This document shows positions 11,071 to 18,486 of a stretch of DNA of 64,000 nucleotides, one piece after another. The notes under the pieces were generated by a model, which was not told where the DNA came from, did no database searches, and was given only the letters and a program-made list of their open reading frames with translations. Numbering within the stretch: position 1 is the first letter of the stretch; every line of letters begins with the position of its first letter. Origin of the DNA: CAMYOC01 sp963704875 (lineage in GTDB: Bacteria > Pseudomonadota > Gammaproteobacteria > Steroidobacterales > XN24); the NCBI GenBank assembly GCA_963704875.1, contig CAVPIA010000004.1:1-64000 (forward strand). Reading direction: 5' to 3'. A program made the position numbers and the translations under genes.

Positions 11071-12093
11071 TTGGCGAAAGCAACGATTGAGGATGTAGCA
11101 AAACGCGCGGACGTGTCGATCAAGACCGTTTCCCGTGTTATCAACAACGAGGCGCACGTCCGGGAGAAGACTCGCTTGAAGGTCGAGCGGGCCATCCAGA
11201 AACTCGGGTATCGGCCCAATCTATCGGCGCGCAGCCTGGCCAGCACCCGCTCCTATCTGATCGGCTTGTTCTATGATAATCACAGCGCCGGCTATCTGAT
11301 CGAAATTCAGAACGGCGCGCTGCGCACGAGCCGGGCGGAAGGCTACGACCTGGTGATCCACCCGTGCCACTACGAAGACCCTGAACTGGTTACCTCTATC
11401 TCCTCGATGATCGAGTCCAAACTGGTCGACGGACTGATTTTGACGCCGCCGCTGTCAGACATGAAGCCGTTATTGAAGGCACTCGACAGGCTTGCCATCC
11501 CGTTCGCACTTATCGCGCCGGCCGACGCTTCCGACCACGACAGATCGGTCTACACAACCGACCAGGATGCCTGCGCAGAGATGACGCGCTATCTGGCCTC
11601 TATGGGCCATCGACGCATCGGTTTCGTCATCGGTCATCCAGACCACGGGGCCGTCGGCAATCGCTACCTGGGTTATCGCGATGGCTTGAAAAGCAGCGGT
11701 ATGAAACACGATCGCCAGCTGGTTCGCCAGGGCGACAACTCATTCGAGTCTGGAGAAGAATGCGGCCGGCGTCTGCTCAGTCTGGAGGACCGGCCCACAG
11801 CCATTTTCGCCAGTAACGACGACATGGCCGCCGGGGTCATGAAGGTTGCCCATGAGATGGGGCTCGCCATCCCGGAAGACTTATCGGTCGCCGGGTTTGA
11901 CGATATCGCGTTGGCCAGGCAGATCTGGCCATCCCTGACCACCATCCGCCAACCCATGGATGAGATGGCCGTTCGCGCAACAGCGCTGCTGCTGCGCCGT
12001 ATACGTGGCGATGCAGACAACGACATTGAGCACACTATCCCTTCGACATTGGTGATCAGGGATTCGACGGGACCCGGGCCGGGCAAGCGATAG
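11071..12093 (+). CDS. LacI-family transcriptional regulator of the beta-glucan locus
   Basis: 340 residues, full length for the family. An N-terminal helix-turn-helix (TIEDVAKRADVSIKTVSRVI) and hinge (NLSARSLAST) are followed by a periplasmic-binding-protein-like ligand domain with the usual SNDDMAAGVM and DLSVAGFDDI blocks. The start appears to be TTG at 11071, since no upstream ATG is in frame. It follows the glucan-degrading genes in the same direction after 315 bases, so it is probably transcribed on its own. By position it is the best candidate to bind the palindrome at 3582-3601 and to respond to a laminari-oligosaccharide or derived sugar. Confidence 0.9.
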   Translation: MAKATIEDVAKRADVSIKTVSRVINNEAHVREKTRLKVERAIQKLGYRPNLSARSLASTRSYLIGLFYDNHSAGYLIEIQNGALRTSRAEGYDLVIHPCHYEDPELVTSISSMIESKLVDGLILTPPLSDMKPLLKALDRLAIPFALIAPADASDHDRSVYTTDQDACAEMTRYLASMGHRRIGFVIGHPDHGAVGNRYLGYRDGLKSSGMKHDRQLVRQGDNSFESGEECGRRLLSLEDRPTAIFASNDDMAAGVMKVAHEMGLAIPEDLSVAGFDDIALARQIWPSLTTIRQPMDEMAVRATALLLRRIRGDADNDIEHTIPSTLVIRDSTGPGPGKR

Positions 12094-12207
12094 CACGCGA
12101 ACTATCGTCGAACTCCAAAGCGCTGTAGTGAAATCCTGGCGCACCCGCCTGGCGCAGAAACCGCGACCGGCAAACCCAGCCGACAGGCCACTCTGCAACA
12201 GCCAATC

Positions 12208-13116
12208 TCAGCCCAGCGTGGCCGGGTCACCCACGCGGATTGTCCCGGGCGTCAGCACCACGGCATAGACGCCGGCACAGGGATACCGTCCCGTCTCGCC
12301 CACCTGGATCCTGTTATGACGGGCGAGCGTCTTGAGCACCTCGATATCCCGCGGCAATTCGTCCTGGGCAAGCGTGGTCATCACGCATCGCGCGTCGGGC
12401 ATCGCCACTTTGGCGCGTACCTCGTCACCAAGCGCAAGCTGATGCCCGATCCAGTCGTTTTCGGGGAAGCCGGCTTGCCCGGTCCTGATCGTCACGTTCA
12501 TGCGGAATCTGCGTTCATCAAACCGGGTCTGCGGTCGAAGCTCACTGAGGGTTGCCAGCGTCGATGAGGTCAGGACCGACAGCGGAAACACGTCGAAAAA
12601 CGCACCGGCAAGGACCGGCGATTCTATTCCCAGTTCTGCGAACAACGCGGCACCGAGTTTTTGCGTGACGAACTTGCTCTGATCTTCTGCAGATTCGGCG
12701 CCCTCCACGTCGGGGCCCTCGAGGTCAGGTTTATACTGGTCTAAGGTGAAATCTTCCGGCGCGGTCTGGGCGAGCACGACACTTCGCCCGAAATAATCCG
12801 ACAGGATATCGTCAACGTCACCGCCGTCGCTGCTCACGGACCGGCCATCAGGCAGGGATATCCGTACCGGCGGCAGATCGCAGTCCAATTTTGGCGGCGC
12901 GACAAACACCGCCTTGAGCGCAAACATGTCAGGGAAGAGTTTGATGCTCTTCGCGCTCACGACCTTAGCTGTCGCCTTGTCGATAAGCGCATAGGCGCGG
13001 TCACCCAACACACCCCGTTGAGTCACCACCGCTTGATCAAGGCGCTCGCCGCCCATCGATTTGACCGGGAACCGCCACAGGCTGGAAATCACGCCCTGCG
13101 TGTTCTTGTCTGTCAT
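12208..13116 (-). CDS. MOSC domain protein
   Basis: Around 300 residues with an N-terminal MOSC beta-barrel domain (SSLWRFPVKSMGGE) and a C-terminal MOSC domain containing the conserved cysteine in DARCVMTT and the closing GVYAVVLTPGTIRVGD. MOSC proteins carry sulfur or molybdenum cofactor in molybdoenzyme-type reactions; the substrate here is not known. I take ATG 13116 (MTDKNTQG) as start; an in-frame ATG lies five codons earlier. It is followed on the same strand after a short gap by nothing obviously related, and is preceded by a flavin-binding PPOX-like gene, so an operon with it is possible. Confidence 0.85.
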   Translation of the reverse strand: MTDKNTQGVISSLWRFPVKSMGGERLDQAVVTQRGVLGDRAYALIDKATAKVVSAKSIKLFPDMFALKAVFVAPPKLDCDLPPVRISLPDGRSVSSDGGDVDDILSDYFGRSVVLAQTAPEDFTLDQYKPDLEGPDVEGAESAEDQSKFVTQKLGAALFAELGIESPVLAGAFFDVFPLSVLTSSTLATLSELRPQTRFDERRFRMNVTIRTGQAGFPENDWIGHQLALGDEVRAKVAMPDARCVMTTLAQDELPRDIEVLKTLARHNRIQVGETGRYPCAGVYAVVLTPGTIRVGDPATLG

Positions 13117-13198
13117 GTATGGGCCTGCCATGTCTTTGCCTGCTCTGTTGATAGTTATCCTATTTCGTCACAAATCGATAGCCCGGCAAATCCAGGCA

Positions 13199-13747
13199 TC
13201 ACTCACCCTCGAACGCCGGCAGTCCGTCGATGCTGACCCTGTTGTTCTCCTGCCGATAAGCCTTCAATTTCTCGTCGCCCTTGCTCAGCGCCCAACGATC
13301 CAGCGTATCCCTGGGCTTTTTGAAATCGCACAAGGGAACCGCGTAGCCACAGGAATCGGAAATCCGCGTGACCTCGACATGGATGATCGATCGGGTGCCC
13401 GGATTGTCCGGAAAATGCTGCGCGAGTTCGGCGTAGCGTGGATGGGTCTTGTCGATGGCCGTGCCCTGACCGTGGAATCTGAGGATTTTCGGCGGTCCTT
13501 CGAACGCGCAGAACATGACTACGATGCGCCGATTCTCGCGCAGATGTGCGATCGTCTCCGCGCCGCTGCCGGTGTAGTCCTGGTAAGCCACTTCGCTGCC
13601 GCTGATGATCCGGAAGGAGTCGCCGCCCTTTGGCGAAAGATTGATATGCCCGCTCTCTGCCATCGGCGCGGTCGCAACGAAGTACACGTGTTGCTCAGCC
13701 ACCCATGCGGCGAGCTTGTCATCGATGGTCTCAAAAATCTTGCCCAT
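13199..13747 (-). CDS. Pyridoxamine 5'-phosphate oxidase-like (split-barrel flavin-binding) protein
   Basis: About 182 residues. The sequence shows the split-barrel pattern of this superfamily: VYFVATAPMAESGHINLSPKGGDSF has the strand and turn for flavin phosphate, followed by SEVAYQDYTGSGAET and RIVVMFCAFEGPPKILRFHG. The reaction is unknown; many relatives bind FMN or F420-like cofactors. ATG at 13747 has a good GGAGG five bases upstream, so the longer frame to 13822 is not needed. It precedes the MOSC gene on the same strand with 82 bases between, compatible with co-transcription. Confidence 0.85.
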   Translation of the reverse strand: MGKIFETIDDKLAAWVAEQHVYFVATAPMAESGHINLSPKGGDSFRIISGSEVAYQDYTGSGAETIAHLRENRRIVVMFCAFEGPPKILRFHGQGTAIDKTHPRYAELAQHFPDNPGTRSIIHVEVTRISDSCGYAVPLCDFKKPRDTLDRWALSKGDEKLKAYRQENNRVSIDGLPAFEGE

Positions 13748-14183
13748 TGCAGCCTCCTGATGCCCGATGCCTCCGGATTCAGATGATGAGATGTGATCGG
13801 AAACAACGCAACCGCGCGGCAATCATGGATGCAGGTGGATGCAGGCAAACGGGGTGCCAGCCCATGAGTCTGTGGTGACCCAGGCTCTGCCGTCGGGGCA
13901 GTAGCCGCCCCGGCCGTTCACTTCAAACATGCGCGATGGCATGCAAGATGGGACGCCGGATAGCGCGCAGGATCGATCTGGTATCTTGTTTCTTTATCCA
14001 CAGGGCGCGGGCAAATTAGCGGGGCTGTTATCCGGCAAAATCCTGCGGGATGTGCCCCTCAGCTGTGAACTGTCTTAATATGACGCCCACGATGTCTGCA
14101 GCGCAGGCGAGTACCGGGGGCGCGAGGCCTCTCCAGCGTTGGCAACGCCAACTCATTTGGTCTGAAACAAAGGAATATCGACG
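13748..14183. other. Divergent intergenic region
   Basis: About 435 bases between the PPOX-like gene and the AI-2E permease. It contains a short GC-rich hairpin near 13895-13912 (GGGGC and GCCCC arms) and an AT-rich stretch near 13985-14000 that could be a promoter. No RNA gene or open frame is convincing. Confidence 0.4.
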
Positions 14184-15287
14184 ATGAGCAATTCAGTGAC
14201 ATCCACCGACGGCAGACCTTCCGATCGCAGGACGATCGAATCAGCGATACGCATCGGTCTGATTTTTCTGCTGATGCTGTGGTGTTTCAATATCGTCAAA
14301 CCGTTTGTGCTGCTGGTCCTCTGGGGCGCGATTCTTGCCGTGGCCGTATATCCGCTGTTCGAGAAGCTGCGATCCGCGCTCGGCGGCCGCGAGAAGCTGG
14401 CAGCCACATCGATGACGCTGATCGCGGTGGCCCTGCTGATCGTCCCCACGGTCATGCTGTCAGATTCAGCGATCCAGAATTCTCAGATACTGGCGGAGCG
14501 GATGAGAGACGGCCAGGCGCATCTGCCGGCTCCGCCTGCCAGCGTCCAGGAGTGGCCTTTGATCGGGGAGAGGCTATACGGCGCCTGGCACGAGGCATCG
14601 ACCAACCTGACGGAGGTGCTTGGTGAATATCCGGAACAGGTCAAAAGCATCGCCAGGTGGGTGCTGTCGGCGGCGGCCGGCGCCGGTCTGACGATCCTGC
14701 AGTTCATCATCTCGATCATCATCGCGGGGACATTCCTGGTCTACGCGGGCAGCGGTACTGCCTCAGTGGACAAGATATCCAGGCGGCTGATGGGCGGGAA
14801 ACTCGGCGACGAATTCAGCAGCATGGCGGGTGCGACGATCCGCAGCGTCGCTCAGGGCGTGCTCGGCGTGGCGATCATTCAGGCCGTGCTCGCCGGCATC
14901 GGCATGATGGCTGTCGGTGTGCCATACGCCGGCATCTGGTCACTGTTGGTGCTGCTGCTGGCCATCGTCCAGCTGCCGACTATCTTCGTGCTCGGCCCGA
15001 TCATGGTCTATGTGTTCAGCATCACCGGCACGGTGCCGGCGGTCGTGTTTATGATCTGGACCCTGCTGGTCGGTATCAGCGATTCCTTCCTCAAGCCTAT
15101 GCTGCTCGGCCGCGGTCTGGAAACACCGATGCTGGTCATCCTGCTAGGTGCCATCGGCGGCATGATCCTGTCGGGCATCATCGGTCTGTTCGTTGGCGCA
15201 GTGGTGCTCGCAGTCGGTTACGAGTTGTTCCTGCTCTGGCTCAATGACGAGACCGTTCCGAAAAGAGATGTGGCGGGAGACGCCTGA
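14184..15287 (+). CDS. AI-2E family (PerM/YdiK-like) permease
   Basis: 367-residue polytopic inner-membrane protein. Two helices near residues 28-65, another pair near 70-95, a cytoplasmic or periplasmic loop of about 80 residues, then hydrophobic segments from 165 to the C-terminus, including the LLVGISDSFLKPMLLGRG block conserved in this family. Members have been linked to AI-2 export, Na+/H+ antiport and other roles, so the substrate is open. ATG at 14184 has AAAGGA upstream. The downstream zinc peptidase starts 60 bases later on the same strand. Confidence 0.85.
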   Translation: MSNSVTSTDGRPSDRRTIESAIRIGLIFLLMLWCFNIVKPFVLLVLWGAILAVAVYPLFEKLRSALGGREKLAATSMTLIAVALLIVPTVMLSDSAIQNSQILAERMRDGQAHLPAPPASVQEWPLIGERLYGAWHEASTNLTEVLGEYPEQVKSIARWVLSAAAGAGLTILQFIISIIIAGTFLVYAGSGTASVDKISRRLMGGKLGDEFSSMAGATIRSVAQGVLGVAIIQAVLAGIGMMAVGVPYAGIWSLLVLLLAIVQLPTIFVLGPIMVYVFSITGTVPAVVFMIWTLLVGISDSFLKPMLLGRGLETPMLVILLGAIGGMILSGIIGLFVGAVVLAVGYELFLLWLNDETVPKRDVAGDA

Positions 15288-15347
15288 CCTGGCCGGGGAA
15301 ATCGCGTAATCCGGCACGGTTCGGGCTCGGACCACGGGGGCAGATAA

Positions 15348-16229
15348 ATGAAGTGGAAAGGCCGCAGAGCGAGCAAAAATGTCGACGATGCCCGCGGTCG
15401 TCGTGTGGTCCGCGGCGGTGGCGGGGCCGGGATCAATACGCTGGTCAACCTGGTGGTGCGGACCTTCGGTCTGAAGGGCATCCTGGTGTTGCTGGGCGTG
15501 GGTTTTGTCGGCTGGCAATTGGGGCTGTTCGACCCGGCTGCACTGATGGGCGGTGGCGGACAGGTCCGCGAAGTAGAATATCAGCCGACGCCGGAAGAGC
15601 AGCAGCGACTCGAGTTCGTCAAGGTCGTGCTGGCGGATACCGAAGATATCTGGCGTCAGGAGTTCAGCCGCATCGGCCGCCAGTACCAGGAACCCGAACT
15701 CGTGATCTTCAGCGGCCAGTACCCGACCGCCTGCGGCATGGGTGACGCCCGCATGGGGCCGTTCTACTGCCCTGCCGACCGCAAGGTCTATATCGATCTT
15801 GGCTTTTACGACGAGCTGGCCAGCCAGTTCGACGCGCCTGGCGATTTCGCTCAGGCCTACGTGATCGCACATGAGGTCGGTCACCACGTGCAGAACCTGC
15901 TGGGCATTTCCGAACAGGTCGCCGCGATGCGCGGACGCCCCGAATTCAATCAATACTCGGTCCGACTCGAACTGCAGGCAGATTATCTGGCCGGCTTATG
16001 GGCCAACCACAACCAGCAATATCTCGATCGCGGCGACATCGAAGAAGCGGTACGCGCCGCCAACCAGATCGGCGACGACGCGATCCAGGCGCGCACCCAG
16101 GGTCGCGTGGTGCCGCATGCGTTCACGCACGGCACCTCGGAACAACGCATGCGCTGGTTCAAACGTGGCCTGGACAGCGGCCGGATCGAGGACGGCGATA
16201 CCTTCGAGATGCCGTACCAGGACCTTTGA
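15348..16229 (+). CDS. YpfJ-like neutral zinc metallopeptidase
   Basis: 293 residues with a basic N-terminus, one transmembrane helix near 40-60, and a zinc peptidase domain carrying the HEVGHH metal-binding motif. The preceding PTACGMGDARMGPFYCPAD block and the downstream ELQADYLAGLWANH (third metal ligand region) are family hallmarks. The catalytic domain should face the periplasm, because the basic N-terminus stays inside. Its substrate is unknown. A palindromic repeat begins 11 bases after the stop codon. Confidence 0.9.
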   Translation: MKWKGRRASKNVDDARGRRVVRGGGGAGINTLVNLVVRTFGLKGILVLLGVGFVGWQLGLFDPAALMGGGGQVREVEYQPTPEEQQRLEFVKVVLADTEDIWRQEFSRIGRQYQEPELVIFSGQYPTACGMGDARMGPFYCPADRKVYIDLGFYDELASQFDAPGDFAQAYVIAHEVGHHVQNLLGISEQVAAMRGRPEFNQYSVRLELQADYLAGLWANHNQQYLDRGDIEEAVRAANQIGDDAIQARTQGRVVPHAFTHGTSEQRMRWFKRGLDSGRIEDGDTFEMPYQDL

Positions 16230-16239
16230 CCGGGACCCG

Positions 16240-16282
16240 GGTGACAGTGACCTTAACTCGGCAGCTTAGGGTCACTGTCACC
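16240..16282. repeat. Palindromic repeat, family A, copy 1
   Basis: Perfect 13-base arms GGTGACAGTGACC (16240-16252) and GGTCACTGTCACC (16270-16282) around a 17-base loop. It lies between two convergent genes. Related copies are at 18444-18486 and 22854-23005. Confidence 0.85.
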
Positions 16283-16319
16283 GGTTTTCCGGATTTTTTG
16301 CTATAGACCCTGGACGTGT

Positions 16320-16730
16320 TTAGAGCTCATGATCCGGGTAGTCGAAGTTGTGACAATCCGCGCATAGCGGCGTCTTGTTGGTATGCTCGCCATGACACTC
16401 GACACACGGCACTTCCGTCCCGTAGTGCAGATTGTCATGCGGATTCTGCCAGCGATCTTCTTCATCGTCAGGCATAGTGACCACGACAAGTTCGTCCACA
16501 TCGTGGCATTTGAGACAGGCATCGTCTTCCGGGTACCCCACGGGTTCCTGCACACCATGGCAAGCCGAGCACTTGCCTTTCTTGTACAGCTTTGCGTGAT
16601 AGCTGCGTCCACTGTTATCGCCATACTCCTGCAATTCACCGTAGGCGTATAAGCTCGCGAAAGACAACGAAACAACGACGGCGACTGAATAGAGGATTCG
16701 TCTGCACATTTTTATCGTCGCATGGTTCAT
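16320..16730 (-). CDS. Periplasmic tetraheme cytochrome c (electron donor to flavoprotein)
   Basis: 136 residues with an N-terminal signal anchor/peptide (ILYSVAVVVSLSFASLYAYG) and four CxxCH haem sites: CSACH, CLKCH, CVECH and CADCH. Size and spacing match the tetraheme domain or subunit of flavocytochrome c fumarate-reductase-type enzymes. ATG 16730 overlaps the stop of the upstream flavoprotein gene in an ATGA junction and has GGAGG upstream, so the two are translationally coupled. It would carry electrons from a membrane quinol dehydrogenase to the flavoprotein. Confidence 0.9.
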   Translation of the reverse strand: MNHATIKMCRRILYSVAVVVSLSFASLYAYGELQEYGDNSGRSYHAKLYKKGKCSACHGVQEPVGYPEDDACLKCHDVDELVVVTMPDDEEDRWQNPHDNLHYGTEVPCVECHGEHTNKTPLCADCHNFDYPDHEL

Positions 16731-18259
16731 GACGTACCTCCTGCGGCGCTCCGTGCTGCCGTTATTCCCATGACCATACACTCCGGAATCGAGCAGCTGC
16801 CGAGGCGGCTGACTCCATGAACACCGCCTGTCACCTCACCTGCAGCATAGAGACCGGGGATCGGTTCCCGGCTGGTTGAATCGATCACCTCAGCGCGGGT
16901 ATTTACCTCGACGCCACCCTGGCAATAGTGAACTTTCGGCCACAGGCGCACGACCATATAGGGCGCCTCGATGAATTTGCCCTTCGCCTTCTCCATCGAT
17001 TTTCCGAACTGCTTGTCTTCGCCCTCACGAACGTATTCATTGTATTCAGCGATCTGGGCTGTAAGCGGCTCCAGCGGAACCTGAAACTCTTCGGAAATAG
17101 ACGCCAGGTCCTCAAACTTCCAGCCCACACCGTATTTGAGCACCTTGGCTGCGTTGGGATGCTCCTTCGCATGGGAGTAGCTGGTGATCAGGATCGGCGG
17201 GAGCGGATTTCCTTCCGCGTCACGGTTTGCCAGTTCCGCATCGGCCCGTGTCTTCCGATCCGCGATCTCATCCATGAATCGCCTGCCGGTTGCGCGGTTG
17301 ATGGCGACCGAGTGGGGGAAATTATAAATGGAGTAGTTGGAAACGTAGCCGAATCCTCCCTCGTCAGGAGATGCCCACGGCCCCGATTGTATATAGGCCA
17401 GATGCACCGGCACGGCCCCGAGCCGAAACATGGCGAGCATCGCTTCTCCCGTGGCACCCGGCATGTTCGTCGATGTCACTTCGGCAGTTAAGGTCGGGTC
17501 CTGCGCCGTTCTCAACGCGATGTTCTGCGAGAATCCACCTGTGGCGACCAGCACGCCGCGCGTTGCCTGCACATTGATCGTTTCACCCTCGCTGACTTCG
17601 CGGTCATAGTAATATCGCGTGGAGATCGTCACCCCGACGACGCGGCCGGAATCATCCTGTATGAAATTGTCGAAACGACAACGGTTGCGTAACACGACCC
17701 CCAGTTCCTTACACTTTTTATACAGCGGCTGTGTTATCCCCGCACCACAACTGACCGTTGTCTGATAAGTACGTGGCACACTATGGCCGCCGAGCTGTTG
17801 CAGGTAAGGGTGGAATTCAGCACCAGCCTCCTGGCACATCTGAAGTGCATCCGCTGCGTTGCTTGCAACGTGACGCAACAAGTCCTCGTGGGCCACGCCT
17901 CGACCCGAAAGAACCTGATCCTGGACCATTATGTCGACGGAGTCTGTGACACCCTCCTTTTCCTGCAGCGGCGTGCCCGGTGCAGCGAACAGCCCGCCAT
18001 TAATAGCCGAGTTGCCGCCGAAATACGGCATCTTCTCGAATATAACGACCCGCTCAATACCCTGTCGTCGAGCTTCAATGCCTGCGGCAAGCCCCGCGAA
18101 TCCGGAGCCGATGATCACCAGGTCGTAAGACTCGTTCCACTGGGTCTCAGACGCTTGCACTGAGCCGATAAGCCTGGGCCCCGCCAGACTGGCGATGCCC
18201 ACCGCGCCAACACCTTTTACGAAGTTACGGCGTCCTCGATCGTGATGCCGTTTGCTCAT
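16727..18259 (-). CDS. Tat-exported flavocytochrome c-type flavoprotein (fumarate-reductase-like)
   Basis: About 510 residues. A twin-arginine signal (RRNFVKG) leads into the FAD-binding dinucleotide fold (DLVIIGSGFAGLAAGIEA) and the EKMPYFGGNSAINGG block of the fumarate reductase/urocanate reductase family. The C-terminal HYCQGGVEV and GVHGVSRLGSCSIPE regions contain His and Arg at positions equivalent to substrate-binding residues of that family. The SRLGSCS variant differs from the NRLGG of fumarate reductases, so the acceptor is probably another enoate or an aromatic acrylate; I cannot name it. ATG 18259 has an AAGGAGG ribosome site. Paired with a separate tetraheme cytochrome. Confidence 0.85.
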   Translation of the reverse strand: MSKRHHDRGRRNFVKGVGAVGIASLAGPRLIGSVQASETQWNESYDLVIIGSGFAGLAAGIEARRQGIERVVIFEKMPYFGGNSAINGGLFAAPGTPLQEKEGVTDSVDIMVQDQVLSGRGVAHEDLLRHVASNAADALQMCQEAGAEFHPYLQQLGGHSVPRTYQTTVSCGAGITQPLYKKCKELGVVLRNRCRFDNFIQDDSGRVVGVTISTRYYYDREVSEGETINVQATRGVLVATGGFSQNIALRTAQDPTLTAEVTSTNMPGATGEAMLAMFRLGAVPVHLAYIQSGPWASPDEGGFGYVSNYSIYNFPHSVAINRATGRRFMDEIADRKTRADAELANRDAEGNPLPPILITSYSHAKEHPNAAKVLKYGVGWKFEDLASISEEFQVPLEPLTAQIAEYNEYVREGEDKQFGKSMEKAKGKFIEAPYMVVRLWPKVHYCQGGVEVNTRAEVIDSTSREPIPGLYAAGEVTGGVHGVSRLGSCSIPECMVMGITAARSAAGGTS

Positions 18260-18443
18260 GAAATCCTCCTTGTTTCTCTGTTTCCAGCCGCTGGCGCCAC
18301 ACAAAAAAAAGCCGCGCCACCGCGTCACCCGGCTGCGCGCAGGAAAGTGTTCTGCAACAGATCTGGAATCAGACGTGCTTACGCAGCTCTCTCTATAAAC
18401 ATAGTTGAGGATTTGTTGCGCTGCAGGAAGGCTGGTCCGACAA

Positions 18444-18486
18444 GGTGACAGTGACTTTAATTCGTCGGCTTATGGTCACTGTCACC
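18444..18486. repeat. Palindromic repeat, family A, copy 2
   Basis: Twelve-base arms GGTGACAGTGAC and GTCACTGTCACC separated by 19 bases. The stop codon and last codons of the penicillin acylase-like gene (ending at 18457) lie inside the element. Confidence 0.85.

Noticed and set aside
13895..13912. Riboswitch or small RNA in the region before the AI-2E gene
   Set aside because: Only one short hairpin, with no recognisable riboswitch core and no terminator.
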